Shown: positions 1-8,818, numbered from the stretch's first letter. The stretch is 64,000 nucleotides of DNA from Porphyromonas uenonis DSM 23387 = JCM 13868 (GCF_000482365.1 NZ_AXVC01000024.1:1-64000), one strand, 5' to 3'. A program made the numbers and translations. Notes: generated by a model from the sequence alone, not told the origin.

Positions 1-188
1 ACTGTGCAGGTCTTTGTTCATGAGAGATCTATTCATATTCGGAGTCTTTTAGAGTTTTCAAGAGCAGAGCCAAGAGACTATGCGACATAAAGACAAGAGA
101 TAGAATATGCTCTTGACGTATGGAGCAGAGAGACTATCTTGGCTCTTGAAGCTCAAAAGGCTCACGAGATAGGGATAATCTACATTGT
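1..188. other. Non-coding end of window with imperfect inverted repeat
   Basis: No gene is supported here. An inverted repeat (AGAGCCAAGA at 66-75, TCTTGGCTCT at 137-146) lies just downstream of the minus-strand DUF1896 gene. It may act as a transcript end or belong to the mobile element. There is no clear T-run, so I do not call a terminator. Confidence 0.3.
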
Positions 189-662
189 CTACTCTAATGC
201 ACTCACATCGCCTATCGTGGGAAGTTGATTAGCTTCGATAAGAAGTACAACTGTTCCTGTCAGTTCTGTGTAGAGCGTGTCATACTCAGGTGTTGCAACA
301 AATTCATCCGTAAGGTTATACTTGTCAAATAGTTCTTGTATCGCCTTGTTCCCGAGAAGTATCTGAGAGAGTCGTTCGGGGAGTGGAGAGGGGAGTTCCT
401 TTTCAAACTCATTCTCCAAGACGGACACAAGCGTGTCATATTTGGAGAAATGCAGGTCACGATACAGCACTTCACTTGCCATACTCTCTGCTTCGGGATA
501 CGAGAATCCTTCTTCTACAGCATCACAGTAGGTGGTAAGAGCTTCATCAGCTCGTGCCTTGATAAATGGTTTGTCTTCCATCTTTTCAGGGAAATGCTCA
601 CTAAGGTAGCTCTCCAGCTTTAAGCGGAAGTAGGATAGTTCTTTCTTATTCGTTGTCTTCAT
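189..662 (-). CDS. DUF1896 family protein of mobile elements
   Basis: This is a 157-aa soluble protein. Its N-terminal part (SYFRLKLESYLSEHFPEK, then an alternating charged helix ending LYRDLHFSKYDTL) matches my memory of the DUF1896 family, small proteins common in Bacteroidota integrative and conjugative elements. Their biochemical function is unknown. No signal peptide, membrane segment or catalytic motif is visible. It lies 27 bp downstream of the integrase on the same strand, so the two are probably co-transcribed. The context says mobile-element accessory gene. The rest of the element lies left of the window. Confidence 0.7.
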   Translation of the reverse strand: MKTTNKKELSYFRLKLESYLSEHFPEKMEDKPFIKARADEALTTYCDAVEEGFSYPEAESMASEVLYRDLHFSKYDTLVSVLENEFEKELPSPLPERLSQILLGNKAIQELFDKYNLTDEFVATPEYDTLYTELTGTVVLLIEANQLPTIGDVSALE

Positions 663-689
663 CTTTTTATTTGGTTTTAATGGTTACAC

Positions 690-1931
690 TTATTGCCAGC
701 TATTCTCCCCGATACCCATTGCCGTATTGAACTTGCCTAGCTTGTCAGCAAACTGCTCCATGTCATGTTCAATCTTCTTATTGGTAATCCGGGCATAGAT
801 TTGCGTTGTTCTGATATTGGTATGCCCCAGCATCTTAGATACGCTCTCTATCGGAACTCCCTTGCTCAGTGACATTGTCGCAAAGGTATGTCGAGCTAAG
901 TGGAAAGTCAAGTTCTTCTTGATACCACATATATCTGCAATCTCTTTGAGGTATGAATTGGTCTTCTGATTGCTAAGGATAGGGAAGAGCTTGCCATCAC
1001 GATAAGTTTGGTGGCTATATTTACTGACAATGCGCTTAGGGATGTCGAGGAGCAGCACATTGGTCTCCACACTTGTCTTCTGTCGCTTGGTCATAATCCA
1101 CTCTTTGCCACCAAGCATCACGATATTGTCAGGTGTAAGATTAGCCACATCAATGTAGGCTAAACCTGTAAAGCAGGAAAAGATGAAGACATCTCGTACC
1201 AGCTCCAATCTTGAGACATTCAACTCCTTGTTGACAATCTGTAAGACCTCTTCATCAGTCAAGAACCCTCTATTCACTGGTTCTAAGTGAAATCGGAAGT
1301 TGACAAATGGGTCGTGATGTAGTACGCCCAACTTTAGCCCCAAAATGACGACAGTCTTGAAGGTCTTCATCGTCTTAGTGGCTGTATTAGGATTTTGCCC
1401 CACCACCGTGCGTAGGTATAGGTCAAAATCATGTATAATCATATAGGTTAGCTCCGTGAGCTTGAGGTCTCTACGTCTGAGTTTATCTTTTAGGAACTCA
1501 GAAAAGCGTCTTTTGCAGACCTTATACTTTTGAAGAGTGGGCGCAGAGACTGAGATGCCAACTCGAGCTGCAACATCTTCATTGTGTTTGTCGAAGAGTT
1601 GCATGATGGTATCTATATCTTGTTTTTTGCCAAGATGTTCTGACTTGATACGCTCTAACGAAAGCTCATCAGTCATTTCTAACTTGCGAAAGATGGCTTG
1701 TAAACCACTTTGGATGTTATCCAATTGCAAGTTCGTATTCAGAGCTTCGGTGTGACGCCCTTTTACTCGCTCTTTTTCGCGATCCCATTGGGACTGCACG
1801 ATGGTGATGCCAGTGGAGCCTAGTGACATCCGCTCATTGTTGAGATAGATGCGTAGCATTACTGGTGTTTTTCCTTCCTTGTTCACATAGTTGCTGCGAA
1901 GGTAGAATGCTGTTCTGAAAATTGATTGCAT
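690..1931 (-). CDS. Tyrosine recombinase / integrase of an integrative element
   Basis: This is a 413-aa site-specific recombinase of the Bacteroidota phage/transposon type. It has an N-terminal arm-binding region (FRTAFYLRSNYVNKEGK), a middle SAM-like core-binding domain, and a C-terminal catalytic domain. Visible catalytic residues are HLARH (H344, R347, H348), LGH (H370) and tyrosine Y379 in TQIYARI. The usual box-I Arg is replaced: the motif reads FTGLAYIDV, as in IntDOT-type enzymes, which also lack it. The ORF is open to 1991, but I place the start at ATG 1931, where the family N-terminus (MQSIFRTAF) begins. The upstream part holds a copy of the TGTAGCCA repeat and looks non-coding. Its 5' end faces tRNA-Ser, the usual arrangement for tRNA-targeted elements. 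Confidence 0.9.
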   Translation of the reverse strand: MQSIFRTAFYLRSNYVNKEGKTPVMLRIYLNNERMSLGSTGITIVQSQWDREKERVKGRHTEALNTNLQLDNIQSGLQAIFRKLEMTDELSLERIKSEHLGKKQDIDTIMQLFDKHNEDVAARVGISVSAPTLQKYKVCKRRFSEFLKDKLRRRDLKLTELTYMIIHDFDLYLRTVVGQNPNTATKTMKTFKTVVILGLKLGVLHHDPFVNFRFHLEPVNRGFLTDEEVLQIVNKELNVSRLELVRDVFIFSCFTGLAYIDVANLTPDNIVMLGGKEWIMTKRQKTSVETNVLLLDIPKRIVSKYSHQTYRDGKLFPILSNQKTNSYLKEIADICGIKKNLTFHLARHTFATMSLSKGVPIESVSKMLGHTNIRTTQIYARITNKKIEHDMEQFADKLGKFNTAMGIGENSWQ

Positions 1932-1948
1932 ACATTGTCTGTTTTTAT

Positions 1949-2142
1949 TGTAGCCAAGCATAGAAAGTTTGCGACCAGAAAAGCTACACATTTACGGTGC
2001 TAATAACTCTCTACAACTCGCCTACAAAGTTGCACATAATTGTTTGAACTACAGCAATCTACAAGTACTCTAAACAGACTCTCTACATACTCTTGGCTAC
2101 AATTATTTTTTGCGAGAAAAAAGTGTAGCCAGATTGTAGCCA
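1949..2142. repeat. TGTAGCCA repeats, candidate integrase arm-type sites
   Basis: The 8-mer TGTAGCCA occurs at 1949-1956, 2124-2131 and 2135-2142 in direct orientation, and inverted (TGGCTACA) at 2094-2101. Two copies are spaced 11 bp apart, one helical turn. All lie between the integrase start and tRNA-Ser, where arm-type sites are expected. Binding by this integrase is inferred. Confidence 0.5.
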
Positions 2143-2211
2143 TTGGAGAGTATTTTGAGCGTTTCGGCTATCTCTGTAACTACTCTGAAGAGGTAGAGGA
2201 TTATAAAACAA

Positions 2212-2252
2212 AAGTATCGTAACTCGTTGGAATTACGATACTTATACTTTTT
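2212..2252 (-). terminator. Hairpin terminator downstream of tRNA-Ser
   Basis: A perfect 11-bp stem (AAGTATCGTAA at 2212-2222 with TTACGATACTT at 2233-2243) has a 10-nt loop. Read on the minus strand it follows the tRNA 3' end and runs into TTTTGTTTTATAA. It also has T-rich sequence on the plus side, so it may work both ways. Confidence 0.6.
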
Positions 2253-2291
2253 CGACAGTGCTCTCTGGCGGTGCTGCCAGAGTACTTAAAG

Positions 2292-2376
2292 CGGAGAGAG
2301 AGGGATTCGAACCCCCGGACCCGTGAAGGTCAACGGTTTTCAAGACCGCCGCGATCGACCACTCTGCCACCTCTCC
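2292..2376 (-). tRNA. tRNA-Ser (anticodon UGA)
   Basis: The minus strand folds as a class II tRNA. Acceptor GGAGAGG pairs with TCTCTCC, with discriminator G. The D-arm begins TGGCAGAGTGG, the anticodon loop is CTTGAAA (anticodon TGA, reading UCA-type serine codons), there is a long variable arm, and the T-arm loop is TTCGAAT. CCA is not encoded. The 3' end points toward the integrase, making this the likely attachment target. Confidence 0.95.
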
Positions 2377-2437
2377 TTGCTTGCCGACTGAAGGGATATT
2401 CCCCGTCTGTAAGCACGCATCTCAATCAATGCGTTTG

Positions 2438-2445
2438 CAAAGATA
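2438..2445 (-). promoter_or_regulatory. -7 box of tRNA-Ser promoter
   Basis: CAAAGATA on the plus strand reads TATCTTTG on the minus strand, matching the Bacteroidota -7 consensus TAnnTTTG. It lies about 60 bp upstream of the tRNA. Confidence 0.5.
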
Positions 2446-2517
2446 CGACATTTTCCCCAATAAACAAGCCCCCTGGCGTCAGCTCGGCCTCGCTAAAGAG
2501 GTGGAGGCTATGGGATA

Positions 2518-3099
2518 CTAGATAGCTGCTAGACCAGAGAAGCCCATGAAGGCCATCGCTAGGATACCAGCGGTGATGAGGGCGATGGGGGTGCCTTTCA
2601 TAGCTCGTGGCGTGCTACCCGTCTTGGCTAGCTGCTCGCGGATACCAGCGAAGATGACCATGGCGAGGAGGAAGCCGATACCGATGGAGACGGCATAGAC
2701 GAGTGACTCAGCGTAGGTGAACTCCTTCTGGATGACGAGGATAGCGACACCGAGTACACAGCAGTTTGTCGTGATCAGCGGGAGGAAGACACCGAGCGCC
2801 TGATAGAGCGCGGGAGAGATCTTCTTGATGATCATCTCGATCATCTGCACGAGTGTAGCGATGACGAGAATGAAGGCGATGGTCTGCAGGAATTCGAGTC
2901 CCAGGGGAACTAATATATAAGTCTGTACGAGCCAGGTAACCATCGTCGCTAGGAGCAAGACGAAGGTGACGGCAGCGCCCATGCCTGTGGCGGTGGAGAC
3001 CTTCTTAGATACGCCTAAGAAGGGGCAGATGCCGAGGAACTGGGAGAGGACTACGTTGTTGACAAAGACCGCAACGATGAATATGATGATAAATTCCAT
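2518..3099 (-). CDS. rnfA: Rnf complex subunit A
   Basis: This is a 193-aa polytopic membrane protein of the RnfA/NqrE family, about the usual size, starting MEFIIIFIVAVFVNNVVLS. About six hydrophobic segments are visible. The family motifs FLGICPFLGVSK and TNCCVLGVA each carry the cysteine that helps hold the intramembrane [2Fe-2S] centre between RnfA and RnfE. It is part of the membrane ferredoxin:NAD+ oxidoreductase, which couples electron transfer to Na+ or H+ transport. It is the last gene of rnfBCDGEA, 64 bp after rnfE. Confidence 0.95.
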   Translation of the reverse strand: MEFIIIFIVAVFVNNVVLSQFLGICPFLGVSKKVSTATGMGAAVTFVLLLATMVTWLVQTYILVPLGLEFLQTIAFILVIATLVQMIEMIIKKISPALYQALGVFLPLITTNCCVLGVAILVIQKEFTYAESLVYAVSIGIGFLLAMVIFAGIREQLAKTGSTPRAMKGTPIALITAGILAMAFMGFSGLAAI

Positions 3100-3163
3100 A
3101 GTAGTAAGTGTCTGTGTGATGAGCTGTGGCTAGGGACTAGCCGTTACGTCTCATGGGTTTGAC

Positions 3164-3754
3164 CTATTGCTTCTTGGTGATAGCGTGATAGATGCCGATG
3201 AGTAGTCCTAGAGCGATGAAGGCTCCTGGAGGCAGTACGAAGAGTAGTGCTGAGAAGTCATTGGGATAGGCCGTCATGCCAAAGAATGAACCGCCTCCGA
3301 GCATCTCACGTACGGTGCCTAGGAGGGTTAGTCCGATGGTGAAGCCTAATCCGATGCCGACACCGTCGAAGAAAGATATACCGACGCTACTCTTGGAGGC
3401 AGTCGACTCGGCACGTCCGAGAACGATACAGTTGACCACGATGAGCGGGATGAAGATACCTAAGCTCTGATCGAGGGCTGGCATGTATGCCTTGATGACC
3501 ATCTGCAGTACGGTGACGAAGCCTGCGATGACGACGATAAAGGCTGGGATACGTACCGCATCAGGTATGAGTCGCTTCAGGAGGGAGATCATCACGTTGG
3601 AGCAGATGAGCACGAAGGTGGTGGCTAGTCCCATGCTGAGTCCATTGATGGCTGACGTAGTGGTCGCCAAGGTAGGACACATACCGAGGAGAAGCACGAA
3701 GGTGGGGTTCTCCGTAATGATACCATTGGTAATTGTCTTGATATACTTATTCAT
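3164..3754 (-). CDS. rnfE: Rnf complex subunit E
   Basis: This is a 196-aa membrane protein of the RnfE/NqrD family. The N-terminus (MNKYIKTITNGIITENPTF) and the motifs LLGMCPTLA and VVNCIVLGRAE are characteristic, including the cysteines of the RnfA/RnfE iron-sulfur site. About six membrane spans are seen. It is a paralogue of RnfA and forms the ion-channel core with RnfD. It starts 9 bp after the rnfG stop, so translation is likely coupled. Confidence 0.95.
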   Translation of the reverse strand: MNKYIKTITNGIITENPTFVLLLGMCPTLATTTSAINGLSMGLATTFVLICSNVMISLLKRLIPDAVRIPAFIVVIAGFVTVLQMVIKAYMPALDQSLGIFIPLIVVNCIVLGRAESTASKSSVGISFFDGVGIGLGFTIGLTLLGTVREMLGGGSFFGMTAYPNDFSALLFVLPPGAFIALGLLIGIYHAITKKQ

Positions 3755-3763
3755 GGTCGTGCA

Positions 3764-4909
3764 TTACTTAGTTGATTCGTTAGCATTGGCCTCTACAAAG
3801 ATGCGCTGCGCACGGGCGATGCCCTGGAGGACAGCTCGCGAAGAGGCCGTAGGACCTGAGGTAGCGTCTACAGATCCGCCGTCCTTGCGTAGCTTAAGGC
3901 TAGAGGGAGTGACCTTCTTGCCGATGAGTGACTTCTTTGAGGGCTTGACGGTAGCGGGGTCTTGGTTGCCTCCGTACTCTTTACTAATAGAGACGAGCTG
4001 ATCCGCAGCCTCGACATCAGCTACAGCAAAGGCTGTCAGTGTACCACTATTGTCAAAGCAGACGAGCATTGGTGCGCAATGCCCCTCGTTGTCATCGCCA
4101 CTGATGGTGACGACGAGCAAACCGGTCGTCTCGCTCATATCGTTGGTGCCGTAGCTCTGAGTTAGCCAAAGAGAGCCGTCTTCAGAGGTGCCGTTTTTCG
4201 CCTTATCCACCAGACGATAGGCGGGGAGTAGCGTATTGAATAGACTGTCGATGACCTCTCGCTCGGGGAGCTCACAGTTGCTCGCAGTGGGCTGTGCCGT
4301 GGGGGCACCCTCGCCGATGACGCTCTGATAGACTCGGTAAGCTCGCTCGATGGCATCGATGAAGGCTCTACTGGAGATGGTCGCAGCGGTGATGGCGTCG
4401 ACCTTACCTCCATCTTTGGAGACCTTGAGTGGCGAAGCTTGGCTCATATCAAGCCCGCGAACATCACGAATGAGGTCAGCATTGGGTGCGGGAGAGGTGA
4501 ACCACTCCTGTATCTTAGCGCCTAGACCGGGGGTCTCCTCGTGCTTGAGCACCTTGAAGCCGACGATCTGGCTCTGCATATCAAAGCCTACCATAATATC
4601 TATGTGACCAGCGAAGCCCTTATCTGTATAGGTCTCGATAGCGTAGCCTACGGGCTGACCACCCTGCGTGGCGGGATAGACGGTGATGGGGTCTTCGCCC
4701 TCGAGCGTGACGGTGTCTCGCTCTTCGTAAGGGTTATTGTCAAAGGCAGGGACGATCTCTTTGATTGCCTCGACCTTAGCTTTCGTCTCGGCCTGCGCGA
4801 TGGTATCTTTTGTTGCCACATTGACCAGGGCTAGGATACCAGCGATGATCAGACAGATGATCCCGAGTGAGAGGATCATGTTAGGAAGTGTAGAGGGTAG
4901 CTTCTTCAT
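3764..4909 (-). CDS. rnfG: Rnf complex subunit G, extended, with second FMN-site-like segment
   Basis: This is a 381-aa protein; RnfG is usually near 200 aa. It has one N-terminal membrane segment (residues 10-30) and then a periplasmic FMN-binding domain. Its covalent-flavin motif is TAATIS, with attachment Thr predicted at residue 177. A spacer near 200-215 leads into a second region of about 165 residues ending in an almost parallel motif: SLKLRKDGGSVDATSGPTAS, with Thr354 at the equivalent place. The first copy reads SPLKVSKDGGKVDAITAAT. This looks like a duplicated or captured FMN-binding domain. Whether the second site carries FMN is unknown. The start ATG overlaps the rnfD stop, so the pair is coupled. 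Confidence 0.9.
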   Translation of the reverse strand: MKKLPSTLPNMILSLGIICLIIAGILALVNVATKDTIAQAETKAKVEAIKEIVPAFDNNPYEERDTVTLEGEDPITVYPATQGGQPVGYAIETYTDKGFAGHIDIMVGFDMQSQIVGFKVLKHEETPGLGAKIQEWFTSPAPNADLIRDVRGLDMSQASPLKVSKDGGKVDAITAATISSRAFIDAIERAYRVYQSVIGEGAPTAQPTASNCELPEREVIDSLFNTLLPAYRLVDKAKNGTSEDGSLWLTQSYGTNDMSETTGLLVVTISGDDNEGHCAPMLVCFDNSGTLTAFAVADVEAADQLVSISKEYGGNQDPATVKPSKKSLIGKKVTPSSLKLRKDGGSVDATSGPTASSRAVLQGIARAQRIFVEANANESTK

Positions 4910-5895
4910 CTTTTAGCCTCCTTTCTAGATTTGACCACATGACCAAAGTGACGTGGCTTGATGTAGGTGTTGAGTAGTGGGGTGAGCGCATTCATGATGA
5001 GGATGGCAAAGGACATACCCTCAGGGTAAGAACCCCACAAGCGAATGATGACGGTGAGCAGTCCGATCATACAGCCGTAGATGAGCTGTGCACGGTGCGA
5101 GATGGGCGAGGTGACGTAGTCGGTCGCCATAAAGACTGCACCAAAGAGTAGACCACCAGTCAGTAGGTGGAAGAAGGGACTGGCGTACATCGCTGGGTTG
5201 TAGAGGTGCATGATGCCACTCAGTACGAATGCTGAGACGATGATAGCCACGGGCGTGTGCCAGGTGATGATGCGTCGGATGAGTAGATAAGCTAAGCCGA
5301 TGAGAATGGCGATGGCACTCACCTCTCCCATGGAGGAGAAGTTGAAGCCGACGAGGAGCTGCAGCGAGTCGGGGAGCTTGTCGATGGCTCCTGACTTGAG
5401 GATGCCTAGAGGTGTCGCTCCTGTGACGGCATCGGTAGCTTGCTCAGCAAGGCGAGCGGGGAGCTTCCAGGTGGTCATCTGCGCAGGATAGGAGATGAGG
5501 AGGAAGACACGCCCGACGAGTGCGGGGTTGAATATGTTGTTGCCCAGACCTCCGAAGGCCATCTTGCCAATGCCGATAGCGACGACGCCACCCATCAGGA
5601 CGAGCCACCAGGGGAGCGAGGCGGGGAGATTGAAGGCTAGGATGACGCCCGTCAGCAGTGCCGAGCCGTCCAGCAGACGACAGGGGCGGTGCAAGAAGAA
5701 TCGGGTGATGACCCACTCCGTGAGCATACAGGAGGCTACGGAGATGGCGGTGATCAGTAGAGCGTCTGTCCTAAACTGGTAGAGCATGACGAGGAATGCT
5801 GGTATCAAAGCAATCAGCACCCCATACATATTCTTGCTAATGGTGTCACCGCTATGAATATGCGGTGAGGGTGATACGATGACTTGTTGTGCCAT
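4906..5895 (-). CDS. rnfD: Rnf complex subunit D
   Basis: This is a 329-aa polytopic membrane protein of the RnfD/NqrB family, with N-terminus VIVSPSPHIHSGDTISKNMY and roughly nine to ten hydrophobic segments. The covalent FMN motif is TGATPLG, about residues 155-165. RnfD carries flavin and helps form the ion path. It overlaps the rnfG start by 4 bp and follows rnfC by about 50 bp. No oddities. Confidence 0.95.
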   Translation of the reverse strand: MAQQVIVSPSPHIHSGDTISKNMYGVLIALIPAFLVMLYQFRTDALLITAISVASCMLTEWVITRFFLHRPCRLLDGSALLTGVILAFNLPASLPWWLVLMGGVVAIGIGKMAFGGLGNNIFNPALVGRVFLLISYPAQMTTWKLPARLAEQATDAVTGATPLGILKSGAIDKLPDSLQLLVGFNFSSMGEVSAIAILIGLAYLLIRRIITWHTPVAIIVSAFVLSGIMHLYNPAMYASPFFHLLTGGLLFGAVFMATDYVTSPISHRAQLIYGCMIGLLTVIIRLWGSYPEGMSFAILIMNALTPLLNTYIKPRHFGHVVKSRKEAKR

Positions 5896-5947
5896 AAGCT
5901 ATATATCGTAGTCGATGATGAGGATCGGTGATCTATCTCAGTATGTA

Positions 5948-7300
5948 TTACTTCTTGCGGGCTCGCATGATGCCCATGACGGTCTGCTTGCCCACACGTA
6001 TGTAGTCAAGGAGCGGACGACCTGCTGGGCAGGTATAGCTACATGAGCCGCACTCGATACAGTCGGCGATGTAGTTGTGCTCGGTACTCTCCCAGTCCTT
6101 GTAGATGGTGTCACGCATGAGGAAGGCGGGGTTGAGACCCATCGGGCAGACCGATACGCACTTACCACAGCGTATGCAGTCGTGCATCTCGGGACGTGTC
6201 GACTCCTTGGCGGAGAGGATGAGTAGTCCTGACGAACCCTTCGCAACGGGTATGTCGGTGCTGACGAGTGCTCGGCCCATCATAGGACCACCGCCAATGA
6301 TCTTGCCTGGCTCCTCAGCATAGCCTCCTGCAGCGTCGATGAGCGTCTGCATAGAGGTGCCTATACGCGCCTTGAAGTTGGAGGGATGCGTGATAGCTTG
6401 TCCCGTGACGGTGATGATACGCTCGATGAGTGGCTTGTGCTTCATGACCGCCTCATAGATGGCGAAGGTCGTTCCGACGTTCTGCACGATCGCTCCTGTG
6501 GAGATAGGCAGTGCGCCTGAGGCGACCTGCTTGCGAATGAGCGCATCAATGAGTTGCTTCTCACCACCTTGCGGGTAACGCTTCTTGAGCGGTACGACGG
6601 TGATGCTTTGTCCTTCGGGCAGGAACTCCTTGGCACGCTCCGCTGCGTCACGCATGATGCGGATAGCGTCTGGCTTATTGACCTCAATGCCGATGAGCGT
6701 GCGGGGAGCGTTGGCAGCCTTCATGATGATGGAGCAGCCTACCATGATCTCCATCGCCTTGACACGCATGAGCGCATCGTCGCTGGTCAGATAAGGCTCA
6801 CACTCGACGGCGTTGATGATGACGTAGTCGGCACTTTGACCAGGAGGAGGCGACAGCTTGACATGTGTCGGGAAGGTCGCGCCACCCATACCGACGATCC
6901 CCATTTCAGCGATGCGATCGATGATCTGCTTGGCGTCTAGGTCGGTCTCAGTGATGAGCGTATCGGTCTGGTCGATGTACTCCTCCCACTCGTCGCCCTC
7001 AACCTTGATAAAGATGGCGGGCTTCTTAAAGCCACTGGCATCCGTGATCTGGTCCACCTTGGTGACCGTACCAGAGACGGAAGAGTGAATGTTTGCCGAG
7101 ACAAAGCCTCCTGCCTTGCCTAGGAGCGTACCCACACGCACCTTGTCGCCCTTGTTGACGACTGCAGTGGCCGGCGCTCCGATATGCTGTGCTAATGTGA
7201 TGACCACCTCATCTGGAGGAGCGACCACGGTGATAGGTACCCCTGCGCTGATCTTATGGTCGTGGGGATGGATGCCCCCTATTCTAAATGTCTTTGCCAT
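5948..7300 (-). CDS. rnfC: Rnf complex subunit C
   Basis: This is a 450-aa peripheral subunit and the NADH/flavin-binding part of Rnf. It begins with the RnfC barrel-sandwich region (FRIGGIHPHDHKISAG). The NADH and FMN-binding Rossmann-like core contains GMGGATFPTHVKL and NAVECEPYLTSDDALMR. Near the C-terminus are two ferredoxin-like [4Fe-4S] motifs, CIRCGKCVSVCP and CIECGSCSYTCP. Length and order are typical. It lies 9 bp after rnfB. Confidence 0.96.
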   Translation of the reverse strand: MAKTFRIGGIHPHDHKISAGVPITVVAPPDEVVITLAQHIGAPATAVVNKGDKVRVGTLLGKAGGFVSANIHSSVSGTVTKVDQITDASGFKKPAIFIKVEGDEWEEYIDQTDTLITETDLDAKQIIDRIAEMGIVGMGGATFPTHVKLSPPPGQSADYVIINAVECEPYLTSDDALMRVKAMEIMVGCSIIMKAANAPRTLIGIEVNKPDAIRIMRDAAERAKEFLPEGQSITVVPLKKRYPQGGEKQLIDALIRKQVASGALPISTGAIVQNVGTTFAIYEAVMKHKPLIERIITVTGQAITHPSNFKARIGTSMQTLIDAAGGYAEEPGKIIGGGPMMGRALVSTDIPVAKGSSGLLILSAKESTRPEMHDCIRCGKCVSVCPMGLNPAFLMRDTIYKDWESTEHNYIADCIECGSCSYTCPAGRPLLDYIRVGKQTVMGIMRARKK

Positions 7301-7309
7301 AGCTTCGTA

Positions 7310-8239
7310 TTAATCTTTCTGAGGTACAGATGCTGTCGAAGAGGTCTCAGCTGCAGGCGCTGCAGGTTCAGCCTTAGCAGGCGCTGGCTTTTCGGCAGGC
7401 GCTGGCTTTGCTGCGGGTTCCTTGCGTGGCGGGAGGTTGACCTCGTGGATAGCTCCCGTCGGGCACTCGGCCGCACACTTGCGACAGAGACGACACTTCT
7501 GATGGTCTATGTAAGCCAAGTTATTCTCAAACGTGATCGCCTCAAACGGGCAGACCTTAAAGCACTTGCTACATCCGATACAAGCATTCGCACAAGCCTT
7601 ACGAGCCACGCCACCCTTGTCCTTGTTGACACAGCTGACGTAGAGGCGGCGACCCTTGGGCCCCTTCTTGCGAAGCTCGATGATCATCTTCGGACAAGCC
7701 TTGACACAAGCCCCGCAGGCAGTACACTTATCCTCGTCCACCTCGGGTAGCCCCGTCTCGGGATTCATATGGATCGCATCAAAGTCGCACACAGCGACGC
7801 AGTCGCCATTGCCTAGACAGCCGTAGCTACAGCCCGTCTCGCCACTGTACAGCGTCGACTCGATCTTGCAGCTGCGAGCTCCTATATAAGTATTCGTCCG
7901 AGGGCGTGCCTCGCAGGTACCATTGCAGCGTACGACTGCCACGAGTGGATCGCTCTTAGCGACGCTCTGACCGAGTATCTCTGCGACCTTCGTCATGACG
8001 GGCTCTCCGCCCACGGGACACCAGAGCCCCTCGAGCGTGGAAGCCTCGCAACAAGCCTTCGCAAAGCCCGCGCAACCCGGGTGACCGCAGCCACCGCAGT
8101 TCGCCTGTGGTAGGACCTCAGCGACCTCGCCGATGCGTGGATCTTCTTTGACTTCAAACTTCTTAGAGGTGATAAAGAGTAGGATGGCACTCAAGAGCGC
8201 TATCACTACGAGGACAAGTATGGTGGATAGTATTGTCAT
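7310..8239 (-). CDS. rnfB: Rnf complex subunit B, multi-cluster ferredoxin
   Basis: This is a 309-aa electron-entry subunit, accepting electrons from ferredoxin. It has an N-terminal membrane anchor (MTILSTILVLVVIALLSAIL) and a four-Cys domain CGGCGHPGCAGFAKAC. Ferredoxin cluster motifs follow, including CTACGACVKACPK, CIGCSKCFKVCP and CRLCRKCAAECP. The last 40 residues are a low-complexity Ala/Pro/Lys tail. The ORF is open to 8302, but I start at ATG 8239, because the hydrophobic anchor begins there and earlier starts run into rseC. Confidence 0.95.
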   Translation of the reverse strand: MTILSTILVLVVIALLSAILLFITSKKFEVKEDPRIGEVAEVLPQANCGGCGHPGCAGFAKACCEASTLEGLWCPVGGEPVMTKVAEILGQSVAKSDPLVAVVRCNGTCEARPRTNTYIGARSCKIESTLYSGETGCSYGCLGNGDCVAVCDFDAIHMNPETGLPEVDEDKCTACGACVKACPKMIIELRKKGPKGRRLYVSCVNKDKGGVARKACANACIGCSKCFKVCPFEAITFENNLAYIDHQKCRLCRKCAAECPTGAIHEVNLPPRKEPAAKPAPAEKPAPAKAEPAAPAAETSSTASVPQKD

Positions 8240-8255
8240 AGAAGTGTGTATGAAC

Positions 8256-8684
8256 TTACTTTTTTCGCACGGTAAAGGTAAAAGTGCGCTCAAACCGATC
8301 ACGTAAGAGCCATAGCAGGAGCATATATGCGGCGGCTACACCTAAGGCGATCAATATCTGAGCCAGCGTACCTACCTCTAGGTAGCTGAGGAGGATAGTT
8401 ACAGCGATGATGAGTAGCGTAGGGACAATCATCGTGAGGAGTACAGCACGCATGCCCAGCGAGCTCCGCATCTCTAGAGAGACTTGGTCACCGAGAGCTA
8501 TATCGCTAGGGAACTGCGAGCGGTCGAGTGTGATCGTCTCCAGGCGACTCTCCGAAGCGTGGCAATGCCCCGCCACCTCACAGTTACTACACGCTGATGG
8601 ACGTAGTACCGTGAGGCACACCTCTCCGCCATTGATGGCTGTTATGGTGGCACTTCGCTCTATACACTCAGATTGCATCGACAC
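8256..8684 (-). CDS. rseC: RseC/MucC family (SoxR-reducing system) protein
   Basis: This is a 142-aa protein of the RseC family. It has an N-terminal region with a cysteine cluster (CSNCEVAGHCHAS) and two adjacent hydrophobic segments (about residues 78-95 and 102-122). RseC genes commonly lead rnf/rsx operons, and the protein is thought to work with the complex. A second ATG two codons in (8678) is an equal start candidate. It is the first gene of the rnf operon, behind a consensus -7 box. Confidence 0.88.
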   Translation of the reverse strand: MSMQSECIERSATITAINGGEVCLTVLRPSACSNCEVAGHCHASESRLETITLDRSQFPSDIALGDQVSLEMRSSLGMRAVLLTMIVPTLLIIAVTILLSYLEVGTLAQILIALGVAAAYMLLLWLLRDRFERTFTFTVRKK

Positions 8685-8716
8685 TATAAATTACATTGCA
8701 ACAACCTCCGCATTCG

Positions 8717-8724
8717 CAAAGGTA
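8717..8724 (-). promoter_or_regulatory. -7 box of the rseC-rnf operon promoter
   Basis: Plus-strand CAAAGGTA reads TACCTTTG on the minus strand, a consensus Bacteroidota -7 element, 33 bp upstream of the rseC start. No clear -33 TTTG was found. Confidence 0.55.
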
Positions 8725-8818
8725 GCAATAAATAATTAGTCTTAGTTCGGTATCGGGGTATGAATTTCTCCAAAGACCCCCTCCTTAGCGTGTGCCTCGT
8801 GCTCGTTATCAGGGAGTT

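Noticed and set aside
2040-2222. 60-aa plus-strand frame between integrase and tRNA-Ser
   Set aside because: It covers the repeat sites and ends in the hairpin; better explained as non-coding attachment region.
3483-4001. 172-aa plus-strand frame opposite rnfE/rnfG
   Set aside because: It spans two real genes on the other strand and has no recognisable family.
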